A stretch of DNA of 21,600 bases from a virus. Positions 1 through 9,080 of the stretch are shown here, one piece after another. The DNA lies in IMG/VR virus record IMGVR_UViG_3300033571_009946, positions 1 through 21,600 of that record, one strand, 5' to 3'. The translations under genes and the position numbers were made by a program. Positions within the stretch are counted from its first letter, which is position 1; every line of letters starts with the position of its first letter. Below the pieces are notes generated by a model. The model was given only the letters and a program-made list of their open reading frames with translations, ran no database searches and was not told the origin of the DNA.

Positions 1-3000
1 ACCTTGCTGACTTCAGCAAGGTATTTTAACCCGCCTCTGTTTTGTGTGTAGCCCATACTGCCAATTGCATTTTCACCATTGTCTTCGGTATCTTTTTTTC
101 TATCTTCTTCACTAGCGTATACATAAACTACTCCACCAGTATGAATTAAATTTCCATCTAAAGTTCGAGTAACTTCTTCATAATGCTTTAAAAATACTTT
201 TTTGCCATCTTTAGTTTCATATTTTGCATTAGTTAATTTTTCTTGGACTTTTCTTTGCAGACTTCGTTCTTGTGCTAAGTATTCTTCGTAAGTTATTTCT
301 TTATCTAGATATTTAATAAACTGGTCGTCTAAAGCAGCAGACTTTCCTTGAACGGTTTTTTCTTTGACCGAAGACTTTTCATCAATAGTAATTCTTTCTA
401 AGACTTCTTTAGATTTACTACTCTTTCCGTTGATAATATCTTCAGGAGTGATGTCTGGCAAAGTGTCGACAGAAGAAATTGGTGCTGGAGACATAACCGA
501 TGTGGCAAATGCCTCTCCCTTGCTAGTCAAATTGTAGGAATGGTAGAGAGGTTGTTCGGAGTGTCTGCGGGCAAACTCTAACAGTGCCGTCGCTATTCCT
601 TTACGTCTCCAATTTGGAGAAACTTCTACATAACCTACTGTAGAAAAAGGTTTGCTTAAATCGTAGTTCTCTTTACCAAACCAAGCAGGTAGTTCATCTT
701 CAGACCACTCGTCTATTCCTTGAGATTCTTTATATCTGTTCTTTCTTACTGTCCCATAACTGATAGTTCCCACATCAGTTCCAAATTCATCAGAAACATC
801 AACTTGACCAGATACTTTTTTCCAACCTAACCCAGTATCAAGCCTATCTTCTCTAAAATATAGGTGCCAATCATTTCCATCTTCATCAGTGTAAATTCCA
901 CGTGCGTATTTAGTTTCTATGTCAGCGTCGTAGTTGGCTATATTTTGGTAGTTGTCTTCGATTCGGCTAGCAATTTCTCTAGACTTCAAACTCTTTGGGG
1001 TGTATGTTGAAAGGTCTTCGCTAGCGTCAACAAGACCGACGCTTGCTCTGTGAACTAGGTTGGTTGAATTGTCAGATGGATTAACAACTCTACCTAGTTT
1101 TACTTGCTTGTCTGCCAACGGGAAATCGGCGTCTTTCCCATCTAGGGCAAATCCTAAAACAAAAGCATTAGATTCGTCACCAAACAACGCTTGCTCCGCT
1201 GTTATCTCGCCTAGTAAGTATGCTTGCTGTACTACAGGATTAGTTATGTCGTGAGTTCCGTTACCAGTCATTCTCTCTTGTGCTGTGGTAAATACTTCAT
1301 AAGAGGCAAGTGGATGAAGTGCACCATAAATTCTTCCAGTGTAGTTACCCCTAAACATGTCAGCCAGAGTAGGTTCGTCTGGTGGACCCTCTGGGTCATT
1401 TCTTGTATAGGCAGGTACAGGAGCACGAACCAATCTTGGCTCGGAGCCACTTCTATCAAAGTTTTTCTCAGAAACGTGTAGCCACTCTTGCTCTCTAAGT
1501 TCTGGTATGGCTGACTCAATTACGTGACCAATTTCGTGGGTAGATGTCTCCTCGTAAGGCAACATTCCCCTACCGTCGTTGTTGTTAGGACCTATCCTAA
1601 CTATCAAATCTCCAGCATTTTCTCCGTCCATCAAAATATCGAAGAAACCTCTGGCACTACCTTTGTTTTCGTGAACCTCGTTGTCTAATTGAATTCTTAT
1701 CTTGCCAGTCGGTGTAGTAGCAGCAAGTGCTTTAATTCTTTCAATCTGCCACTTAGGGTATCTTCTTAGTGCAGCCTGAGTAGCCTCAATTGCTGCCTTC
1801 TTTGCTGATTCAGAAAAACTCTGCCTAACCTCAACCGTTCTACCGTTTTGATTTTCAGTTAGGGTTTCGTCAATAACAAATATGTCTAAGCCGTCTCCGT
1901 CATAGAATTCAACACCATTCTCTTCCATAAACTTTCTGTATTCTTCGGCAGAAATTATGGCAAAAGAGTCCTCAAGTTTAGTCTGTGCTTTTTCTAATTC
2001 TTTGTTTTCTCTTTGAAGTCTGACTGCTTCGCTGTGCAAGTCTTTTAGTGCTTGATTTTTAGAATTAAGAATTTTTTGAACAATTTCTGCAATGCTTAAA
2101 TACTCTTCACGTTTCTTCCTCAACTCAGAATCAACAAGTTTGTCAAAAGCCTCTGCATCGTTTTTATCGATTCTTAAAAGACCAAGGGAAAGTTTACGTT
2201 GTAAACTTTTTTCTACTTCTTTTCTTCTCTCGTCATACTCCTCGTTCCACTTCTGAATCGCATACTCACGAAGTGTGGCAATAATTTCATTTTTCCTAGC
2301 GATGTTCTGGTTAATCCTCACAGAACCACCAACTAATCTGTCTAAGGCATCTTCACCATTTTCTGCCTTAAATCTAGTGACAACTCTTTTTTGTACTTCT
2401 TTATCTTTTTCAGTAGCCCTATCTAGCCACTCACGATACTCTTTAGCCTTTTGCTCGTCAGGAATAACGTCGTGCCCTGAAATAATTCTGGTAGTTTTTG
2501 AACCCCTAGGTTTTATTTCAAGTTGTCTTCTACCTAACCCAAAATCGCTAGTTTCAAGAACAGGCGGCGGCGACTGCCTCTTAGTGTCAGGTGTACTAGG
2601 CTCAGGTAATTCAGTCTCCGCTCTATCTGGCGGTGGCGTCGACTGCAAAGGTGGACTTGCAGACTCGGAAACTTTAGGTGGGTTACCCTTCCTACCGACT
2701 TCTCCCTGCACCTGCCTAGCGGGGGTAGGTTCTGCATCTGGAGAAGTTGCACCTAGAGTTTGACGAGTGACACCAATGTGGTCGTTGTACTCGTTAGCAA
2801 TTCTTAGTGCGTCTTCATAATCTAAATCAACTACAACAGTCTTCAACTCGATAGGTTTACCGCTAGACATTTGAGCCAGCAAAGCGGATGCCCATCTGTG
2901 GTGACCATCAATTACATAACCGTCACGAGTAACGTAAAGAACTTGGTCATCCATTCCAAACTTTTTACGAAGTTCTGGGTCTAGCCAAGAAGTCATAATC

Positions 3001-6000
3001 AGACCAACGTTACCCATGTCCATCTCAGCCTGAATAGGAGTCAACTGGTCTGGAGTCATAATTCTTGACTCAAACTTAATTCCAAGATTTGTTAGAGCAG
3101 CCTCAAAGTCTGCTTGGTCTTCTGGAGTACCAAGTTGTGGCATCTTTCCACGCTCGGCACCTAAGTTGTTGTTTAGGTAGTTGCTAGTTCCCTTGATTCT
3201 CATGTTCGTCAAGTCAACGCCCATGTTTCTGTAAGTTCTTTGTAGGAACTTCATTTCTGAATCAGTTAGTGGCTCGCCGTTCTTGGCAAGAATAAAATCA
3301 CGTAGAGCCTTAGCACGTTCTTCGTTTAATGCAGCGGGGTTAATCGTACGTCTTAGTCGGTTGACTTGACGCTGAGGCAAACCAGCAAGTGCACTACTCA
3401 CTTCACGAGCAAGAGCAGAACGACCAATTGCATTTGCATCTTGCCCAATAAACTTTCTGTCTTCCATTGCAATTCTTACTGCTTCGATTGCAACTTCTTG
3501 GTCTACTTCAATATAACCACCATCAAAAAGCACTTCATAGGCTTCCTGAGGGTCTGTAATATCTTTTCTGACTTCATCTTCACTAACTTCGTTAGCGTCC
3601 CAGAAACCGTCAACGTGGGTAGGTTTTACTCTAGGAGTTGGGTCTGCTTCTTCTTTGTACTCAGGTTTAAACTCTACGAGTTTTCCGTTTCCATCTAGAA
3701 CTCGGTTGTTCTCTAAGTCACGAACTCTACGTCGCTCAGGAGTTCTGTCAGCATCAGTTAATTGTTCGTCTGGAACTCTGATTCCGTTTTCATCAACGTA
3801 CCACTGCAACAAAGATGGGTCTAATTTCTTTGCAACAGTTTTTCCGTCTTTATCTTTTAGTTTTCCACCTTCAATTGTGTAACCTTCAGGAGAAATTATT
3901 TTTCCATTGCTGTCGGTATAAACTTCAGAAACGTCTGGAACTGGGAAAGTTTCTTCTGGTAGTTCGTCTACTTTAGTTTTCTTTGGGCTAAGTGGTGCAA
4001 CTGGAGAGAGAATCTTTTCTTCTTCAGACCTACTTGGAGTCCTTAAATTATTTTCTTCAGTCAAACGCTCGGCAGCATCTTTCAATGCTTCCTGCTTAGA
4101 GTTAGACGTAATAGTCTTAGATGGTTTTAAGTTTTCTTGGTCTTTAGCGTCGTCATAAATCTCGGTGACATACTGACCTCTGTAGTCCTGAGTAATTCTT
4201 GCCCTAGGAGCGTTAGGGTCTTTTGGAGTGTAGAGCAATCTGCCTTTATCGTCTTCTACAAAGTCAGATGGTAAAACAACGTCTTTTTCATCAACATAAT
4301 CAAGACCAGCCTCTTTTTTAAACTTCTTGCTTTCTGGTCTTCTTGGGTTCTCTCCTCTAGGGTTTGAGAGTTCACTAGCCTCAGCCATAGACTGAACGTC
4401 TTCCCAGTCCTGAGCGTAGCCAATTACGTCTGGAGTTGCGTTTGTCTCCCAAGGTGCTGGCTGGCGAGTAATCTCGAAGATTGGCTCGTCTGGGTCAATA
4501 GTTGAAGTTCCGCTAGTGAAGCCACGAACTTCGGCACCGTCGGCAACTTCTTTCTCCATGTCAGCCTTAACAGCATCGTGCTTGTTTGGCTGGAATCTTC
4601 TAATGGTGTAGCCACCCTCACCCTTAGCGTTGTTCTTAGTGCGGTAAGTAGAGAATGGAGTTTTATCGTCTGACGGATTAACTTGCTCAAAGTTATCGGA
4701 AGGGAAGTCTCCGTCTGGAACGTCTCCCCACATCTTGCGTTCTTTTTTGTCGTCAAGTTTTTTGTAAGCCTTTTTATCTACACGCTGTGCAGCAGCCTGT
4801 ACATCTCCCCAACTTTGGTAGTAACCAACAAATACGTTTTCATCGCTATCCCACTTTTCCTTGTCTGGAGTAGTTAGTGGGTTAGTGAATAACTCGTAGA
4901 CAGGATAGTTAGGGTCTATCTCTCCATCTTTGCCTAGACCTTTTACTTCTACACTTCCATCGGCAATACGCTCTTGATAATTAGGAATTGAATCAACGCC
5001 ATCATACTGACGTAGAACGTAGCCATCGTTAGAAATAAATTGCTTGGAGTAAGGTAAATCCACTCCGTCTTGCTTTGTGTCAACTGACCAGCCGTAAGGA
5101 GCGTCAATCTTTTTTAGGTCTGCAACGTTTATTGCGTAATCATTTGCATAGGTTGCTGACTTAGGTCTTCCGATAGGGAAAACTTTGCCACCCAAGTTTT
5201 TAAGGAAAGCCTTAATACCAGCAACGTTCTTAGTACCCATTCGGTAAATACCAGTACCGAGTATCGGGTCGTCAATGAACTCAACGTCAAAAGTATCGCT
5301 AGATGGGTCAGAGCCAATGAACCTACCAACTACCGAATGAATAAACCCCTTGAGGTCTCGGATGAAGGCTCTAGCACCTCCACCCATCCAAGCAAAGCGA
5401 CCTAAGCGGTCACGGCGTTGAAGTTTAGCCCTCGCCGAGCGTTCTAAAAAAGAGTTCCCCCCAGCAAAGGGATTGATTGCAGCGGTAACTGCAACCACCA
5501 CATCCTTAGGGACATCCTTTGAATCTGCTGACTCTAAGCGGTTCACCAAATAGTTGTACTCAACGCTACCCGGCGAGGTTAGGTAGATTGACGCAACTAG
5601 AGGTTTGAACTCTTCGCTTATTCTTGGGTCAGCAGACATCCACTTACTCTTTTCAAGATTTCTACTTCTAGTAGAAACCTCGGCAGGGTTGGTGGAGAGA
5701 GGGTGTCCGATTGGTAGTAGGTCAGTATGACCGCCAGCAACTACAGGCGTGTGCCCATTTATCGCCATGTTAAGAAAGTCTTCCAACTCTCTTATTGCGG
5801 TGAATACTCTTTTTTGCACATCTGATGCCCCTAGGGTTTTGTACAGCGAACGCTCTACAACTTCCATAGCGGTTCTCTTGTGAACATACCGTGCTAGGTC
5901 GACATCCTTATTTGCCGAAGCAAGAATGGTGTCAATCATCTCCGAAAGAGTTTGGTCAGGTGCGTAAATGTCACCGCCAATCGCTACGGCATGAACAGGC

Positions 6001-6050
6001 TGATTAACTAACCAGTTAATCGGGTTCTGTTCTTTATCTAGGTCTGACAA
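1..6050 (-). CDS. Giant polyvalent-type protein: ParB-like, coiled coil, HExxH peptidase, GNAT domain(s); partial at window edge
   Basis: One frame stays open from a TTG at 6050 to the window edge, giving at least 2016 residues; the C-terminus is outside. AAGGA six bases before the TTG supports the start, nine bases after the Dps stop. An N-terminal region (1-330) carries a RDRLGRFAWMGGG motif near 211-228, of a kind often seen in phage head proteins. A duplicated module lies at about 341-430 and 478-555. A ParB/sulfiredoxin-like domain spans about 1000-1080, with DGHHRW at 1048-1053 as the signature. A Pro/Ser-rich linker and a charged coiled coil (about 1190-1360) follow. A metallopeptidase motif HEIGH sits at 1505-1509 with a possible third ligand, Glu1585, in YEVFTTAQE. 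A GNAT acetyltransferase follows (VGYVEVSP, then RRKGIA at 1815-1820), and a second GNAT fold may begin at the edge. The composition fits polyvalent proteins co-injected with phage DNA. Domain calls are by eye; substrates are unknown. Confidence 0.85.
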   Translation of the reverse strand, partial: MSDLDKEQNPINWLVNQPVHAVAIGGDIYAPDQTLSEMIDTILASANKDVDLARYVHKRTAMEVVERSLYKTLGASDVQKRVFTAIRELEDFLNMAINGHTPVVAGGHTDLLPIGHPLSTNPAEVSTRSRNLEKSKWMSADPRISEEFKPLVASIYLTSPGSVEYNYLVNRLESADSKDVPKDVVVAVTAAINPFAGGNSFLERSARAKLQRRDRLGRFAWMGGGARAFIRDLKGFIHSVVGRFIGSDPSSDTFDVEFIDDPILGTGIYRMGTKNVAGIKAFLKNLGGKVFPIGRPKSATYANDYAINVADLKKIDAPYGWSVDTKQDGVDLPYSKQFISNDGYVLRQYDGVDSIPNYQERIADGSVEVKGLGKDGEIDPNYPVYELFTNPLTTPDKEKWDSDENVFVGYYQSWGDVQAAAQRVDKKAYKKLDDKKERKMWGDVPDGDFPSDNFEQVNPSDDKTPFSTYRTKNNAKGEGGYTIRRFQPNKHDAVKADMEKEVADGAEVRGFTSGTSTIDPDEPIFEITRQPAPWETNATPDVIGYAQDWEDVQSMAEASELSNPRGENPRRPESKKFKKEAGLDYVDEKDVVLPSDFVEDDKGRLLYTPKDPNAPRARITQDYRGQYVTEIYDDAKDQENLKPSKTITSNSKQEALKDAAERLTEENNLRTPSRSEEEKILSPVAPLSPKKTKVDELPEETFPVPDVSEVYTDSNGKIISPEGYTIEGGKLKDKDGKTVAKKLDPSLLQWYVDENGIRVPDEQLTDADRTPERRRVRDLENNRVLDGNGKLVEFKPEYKEEADPTPRVKPTHVDGFWDANEVSEDEVRKDITDPQEAYEVLFDGGYIEVDQEVAIEAVRIAMEDRKFIGQDANAIGRSALAREVSSALAGLPQRQVNRLRRTINPAALNEERAKALRDFILAKNGEPLTDSEMKFLQRTYRNMGVDLTNMRIKGTSNYLNNNLGAERGKMPQLGTPEDQADFEAALTNLGIKFESRIMTPDQLTPIQAEMDMGNVGLIMTSWLDPELRKKFGMDDQVLYVTRDGYVIDGHHRWASALLAQMSSGKPIELKTVVVDLDYEDALRIANEYNDHIGVTRQTLGATSPDAEPTPARQVQGEVGRKGNPPKVSESASPPLQSTPPPDRAETELPEPSTPDTKRQSPPPVLETSDFGLGRRQLEIKPRGSKTTRIISGHDVIPDEQKAKEYREWLDRATEKDKEVQKRVVTRFKAENGEDALDRLVGGSVRINQNIARKNEIIATLREYAIQKWNEEYDERRKEVEKSLQRKLSLGLLRIDKNDAEAFDKLVDSELRKKREEYLSIAEIVQKILNSKNQALKDLHSEAVRLQRENKELEKAQTKLEDSFAIISAEEYRKFMEENGVEFYDGDGLDIFVIDETLTENQNGRTVEVRQSFSESAKKAAIEATQAALRRYPKWQIERIKALAATTPTGKIRIQLDNEVHENKGSARGFFDILMDGENAGDLIVRIGPNNNDGRGMLPYEETSTHEIGHVIESAIPELREQEWLHVSEKNFDRSGSEPRLVRAPVPAYTRNDPEGPPDEPTLADMFRGNYTGRIYGALHPLASYEVFTTAQERMTGNGTHDITNPVVQQAYLLGEITAEQALFGDESNAFVLGFALDGKDADFPLADKQVKLGRVVNPSDNSTNLVHRASVGLVDASEDLSTYTPKSLKSREIASRIEDNYQNIANYDADIETKYARGIYTDEDGNDWHLYFREDRLDTGLGWKKVSGQVDVSDEFGTDVGTISYGTVRKNRYKESQGIDEWSEDELPAWFGKENYDLSKPFSTVGYVEVSPNWRRKGIATALLEFARRHSEQPLYHSYNLTSKGEAFATSVMSPAPISSVDTLPDITPEDIINGKSSKSKEVLERITIDEKSSVKEKTVQGKSAALDDQFIKYLDKEITYEEYLAQERSLQRKVQEKLTNAKYETKDGKKVFLKHYEEVTRTLDGNLIHTGGVVYVYASEEDRKKDTEDNGENAIGSMGYTQNRGGLKYLAEVSK

Positions 6051-6059
6051 TTTGGTTCC

Positions 6060-6572
6060 TTACATTAAATTAGGTACAACGACTGTGGAGTCAGCACCAA
6101 TTGTGGTGCCAAGTTGCCAGTTCCACTTCTGGTGTGCGTCGATACGCTCGGCAATAAAGTTTGCAATTCCCTGCTCACGGCAAGCGTCTGCTAAATCAAA
6201 CGCTTCCATCAGATAGGAAAGAATCTTCTTGTTTGCATCGTACAAAGAAGCAGACATAACTAGATGGTCATAACCAACAGGTCTAGTCTCGATGCAACTT
6301 AGGCTAAGGAAGTCTTCAAGTAGGAACGGTGCATCGAATCCCAATTTGCGTAGGCTCTCTGCAATTGGGTCAACTGCTCCCTCTGCATCTTCGTAAATCT
6401 CTCCGAAGAAGTCATGGAACTGAGTAAACTCTGCTCCACGCACGTTCCAGTGGTACCCCTGTGCCAAAAACTTCAGCACAACTGTGTCAGACAACAGGCA
6501 CAGCAACTTGGATGCAAGAGCATCTTTACTATTGCCCTTGTCCATTTCAATTTTGATAATAGAGTCGTTCAA
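6060..6572 (-). CDS. Dps-like ferritin (DNA-protection / iron-storage family)
   Basis: The 170-residue protein has the Dps core: HWNVRG with His41, then His53 in FHDFFGEIYED, Asp68 and Glu72 in DPIAESLRKLG, and a final helix rich in Trp and Gln. Family members form 12-subunit shells that oxidise Fe(II) and may coat DNA. Two His ligands and the Asp/Glu pair are present, but the position of E. coli Dps Asp67 is Gly57, followed by Glu58, so ferroxidase activity may differ. The start is a TTG at 6572 with AGGAG five bases before it, eight bases after the portal stop. Placement between the portal and the giant polyvalent-type gene suggests late expression, and perhaps packaging in the virion (inference). 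There is no promoter between it and its neighbours. Confidence 0.9.
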   Translation of the reverse strand: MNDSIIKIEMDKGNSKDALASKLLCLLSDTVVLKFLAQGYHWNVRGAEFTQFHDFFGEIYEDAEGAVDPIAESLRKLGFDAPFLLEDFLSLSCIETRPVGYDHLVMSASLYDANKKILSYLMEAFDLADACREQGIANFIAERIDAHQKWNWQLGTTIGADSTVVVPNLM

Positions 6573-6580
6573 TTTATCTC

Positions 6581-8410
6581 CTAGATTTCAATCTTTGGTT
6601 CGGCTAATGCAGGAGGAGCCTGTTCAGCGGGTGGTTGATTAGTTGGTTGCTCTGTTGGAACGGGCGGAACCGCTTCCTGAGGAGCAGGTTGTTCTTCTGC
6701 TGGAGGAGCAGTAGGCTCTCCTGCTGGTGGCTGACCACCCTGAAGCATTTGTTCTACACCTTCTGGAACTGGTGCAGCGGAATTCTGTTGAGCGACTTCA
6801 CGAACCTTAGCCATAACATCTGGGGCAACAGCGTTAAGCATTGCTTCAGTAAGTTCAGGCGTGATGACACCCTTCTCAACTAGCAGACGTAGAGCCAACT
6901 CTGTTGGAGAAGGAGCCTCTGCTTCTGAGAATCCGTGAGTCTTACGCCAAGTCTCAAGGCTAATTGCCATCTTCTCAAAACCTGAGTCTGCATCCTGAGC
7001 ACGGTCGTTACGAGTAGCAACAGCGGTTGGGTCAAACCAAACAACAATGCGGTCTACTTCGTTCTGTGAGAATCCGTTAGCAAGTAGGTAAGGACGTAGA
7101 TAAACAACAGTTAGAGCATCAGCAATCAAAAGCATCAATGGCTCAATGTGAGCCTTGTAAAGTGACTCGTCAATCTGGACAGCGTTTGAGTACTTAACGT
7201 TGGCTAGACCAGTAACGATGTCCTTAGGGACGTCGATGCCTTGCATAATTCTTTCAAGCACACGGTCAGAACGCTCCGCAAGTGCAGGGTCGAACGAACG
7301 CTCAAACTTGAACTGCTTAATCTTGTCACCCAGTTCGGCAGGTCCTCTAATAATAAGTGGCACAACCGCAGACGCAGAATCTTCATCCTTAATCGGAGTG
7401 GTCATAGCGTCGATAAGTTGGTCTTCGAACTCGTCCTGTGCTTCTTCAGCAGTCGGTTCGGTAAAGACACCATCTGCATCATCGTAAGGATAGTTAGGGT
7501 CTGGATTAGCAGCAACGCTTAAACCATCTGGAAGATAAAGAGCACCAGCGTTGAGGCGAGAACGTGCAGTTGCACGGAAGGTGCGGTTTAGAAGTAAAAG
7601 TTCTGCACACAAGTCAAGAACACCACGAAGGCTTGAGTCTGCTTCTTCTGAATAACGTGGGTGTGCTTTCCAAATACGTCCGATGAACGCACCCTTTGGT
7701 AGAACAATTACACCTTGCTTGCTCGCTGCGTTTCCACCACTACGAAGTTCACGACGTGGAGAAATAACATAGTTACCTTTTCCATCCGTGTTCAACTCGT
7801 CGGTAGAGCGAATATCCCAAGACTCTGCAATTCCAGTACCAATACGTGGTGGAATCTGAGTTAGGTAGCACTCACCAGTAACTTGCAAGTTAAGTGCAGC
7901 ATCACGAAGAAGTCCAGCCTGACCGCCATACGCTGAGTCAAGTCGAGCCAAAGCACGTTCAGCAACTTCAATTAGACGTTCGTCTCCAGTCTCAGCGTTT
8001 CTGATTGGAGATGGTGCTTCAGATGGATTTGAAACAACTGCTGCATACAAACGAACACGGGACACAACGCTGGCAACTAGGTTAAAGGCGTACTTGATTT
8101 CACCGATAGCGTCATAGTATTCCCACGCTTCGTGTTGCCAAGTGCTGGACGCTGCAGCCCGACGTGCTTTAAAAAGTTCCGCTTCGCCTCGGTCTCCAAC
8201 TTTAATTTGGCTAGCAGCAGCGGTAAGTGGTCGTGGAATATCGTAAGAGGCTACTGGTGCACTATTAGGTTGAACGTTGAGGAAAACGGAGTTGGCTGGT
8301 AAACCACTAGGAGTGATTCTTGGAACTGATGCGGAGATACGACCACTCGACGTTACGCCATTATTTAATTTGCGTTTCGAGTTAGTCTGCTCTTTCTTAA
8401 AAACGCCCAA
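6581..8410 (-). CDS. Phage portal protein
   Basis: The 609-residue protein matches the length and build of actinophage portal proteins. The Trp-rich stretch STWQHEAWEYYDAIGEIKYA near 88-107 is followed by the helical and wing regions, and the IDVPKDIVTGLANVKYSNA segment resembles the conserved portal clip/stem area. A Pro/Glu/Gln/Ala-rich tail fills about the last 65 residues and is probably disordered. The portal forms the dodecameric ring at one capsid vertex through which the terminase drives DNA. The start is a TTG at 8410, chosen because AGGAG lies six bases upstream; no better ATG exists nearby. It follows the DUF1360 gene by 15 bases and precedes dps by 8, so these are cotranscribed. 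The family assignment is by overall resemblance and context, without a single catalytic motif. Confidence 0.88.
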   Translation of the reverse strand: MGVFKKEQTNSKRKLNNGVTSSGRISASVPRITPSGLPANSVFLNVQPNSAPVASYDIPRPLTAAASQIKVGDRGEAELFKARRAAASSTWQHEAWEYYDAIGEIKYAFNLVASVVSRVRLYAAVVSNPSEAPSPIRNAETGDERLIEVAERALARLDSAYGGQAGLLRDAALNLQVTGECYLTQIPPRIGTGIAESWDIRSTDELNTDGKGNYVISPRRELRSGGNAASKQGVIVLPKGAFIGRIWKAHPRYSEEADSSLRGVLDLCAELLLLNRTFRATARSRLNAGALYLPDGLSVAANPDPNYPYDDADGVFTEPTAEEAQDEFEDQLIDAMTTPIKDEDSASAVVPLIIRGPAELGDKIKQFKFERSFDPALAERSDRVLERIMQGIDVPKDIVTGLANVKYSNAVQIDESLYKAHIEPLMLLIADALTVVYLRPYLLANGFSQNEVDRIVVWFDPTAVATRNDRAQDADSGFEKMAISLETWRKTHGFSEAEAPSPTELALRLLVEKGVITPELTEAMLNAVAPDVMAKVREVAQQNSAAPVPEGVEQMLQGGQPPAGEPTAPPAEEQPAPQEAVPPVPTEQPTNQPPAEQAPPALAEPKIEI

Positions 8411-8425
8411 GAGGGACTCCTGTCA

Positions 8426-8713
8426 TCAGTTATCTAGCCGTGAGGAAACTAAGCCAGCAACTGCGGATAATGCAAAAATTGAGGCAACGACCACAGTTGC
8501 TGTTGGAACTATTGTATAGCAAATTACAACAAGTGATGCTGTCCAAATCGACGTACACCATATGCAAGTGAAAAAATATCCAAAATAAGTGCTAGGCGGA
8601 AAGCGTTTCCAAACTAACTCTCGTAGCCACTCAAAGATGTGGTCTACAACTAACAAACGTGAAAGGCGAAACGTTGCAAGCGAGAGAATTAAAAAGTGAA
8701 AAATCTCTAACAT
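8426..8713 (-). CDS. DUF1360-like small membrane protein
   Basis: The 95-residue protein has an N-terminal LATFRLSRLLVVDHIFEWLRE segment, a central YFGYFFTCIWCTSIW with a CxWC-like pair, and two hydrophobic stretches, one of them near the C-terminus. This order (RLTRL-type helix, then a cysteine pair in CxxC-like context, then membrane helices) is that of DUF1360, a family of unknown function seen in Bacilli and in many actinophages. It sits in the structural operon directly before the portal gene. The start is ATG at 8713 with AAAGG about ten bases upstream, just after the stop of the preceding gene. Function is unknown; membrane location is likely. Confidence 0.75.
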   Translation of the reverse strand: MLEIFHFLILSLATFRLSRLLVVDHIFEWLRELVWKRFPPSTYFGYFFTCIWCTSIWTASLVVICYTIVPTATVVVASIFALSAVAGLVSSRLDN

Positions 8714-8719
8714 AAGAAA

Positions 8720-9079
8720 TTAACCTTTCATAGACGTTAGTGTTTTGTATGGGTTCCAAGAACGTAGACGTGATGAACAGCCACATCCGTTGTCTTTATA
8801 GAAAGCAATCATCTTTCCAGTAACAGTAACAACTCTAGTTAGGTATTCGGGTTTAGTGCCGAGAAACAATTCGGCGATTTGCTCTTGAAAAACAATCTGA
8901 GCACCTGTTGGAGCGTCCATAGCAATCACTAAGTTGTTGTCAGCAATCAAAATGCGACAAACTTCTAGGTAAGTGGCTCCCGTATGTGGTGGACGTACTG
9001 AAAGTTCGTGAACGCTGTCGATAAATCCCGCTGGAACAGCCACGGCGTTGCAAGGAAAGACGTCTAGAGTCAATTGCAT
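8720..9079 (-). CDS. Hypothetical protein with C-terminal CGC motif
   Basis: This 119-residue protein is not one I can assign. The N-terminal part looks like a small beta-rich domain (MQLTLDVFPCNAVAV, then a region with APTGAQIVFQEQ). The C-terminus has KDNGCGCSSRLRSWNPYK, a short Cys-rich, Arg/Trp motif that recalls small proteins in actinophage head operons. It begins at an ATG one base after the stop of the upstream gene, with AGGA for ribosome binding, and it ends seven bases before the DUF1360 start. It is therefore translated as part of the head/packaging operon. There is no signal peptide or membrane helix. A structural or head-accessory role is possible but unsupported by any specific motif. 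Confidence 0.75.
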   Translation of the reverse strand: MQLTLDVFPCNAVAVPAGFIDSVHELSVRPPHTGATYLEVCRILIADNNLVIAMDAPTGAQIVFQEQIAELFLGTKPEYLTRVVTVTGKMIAFYKDNGCGCSSRLRSWNPYKTLTSMKG

Positions 9080-9080
9080 G

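Noticed and set aside
2275-2763. 162-residue plus-strand open frame
   Set aside because: It lies wholly inside the giant minus-strand gene and mirrors its Pro/Ser-rich linker; composition is that of an antisense shadow and no ribosome site precedes it.
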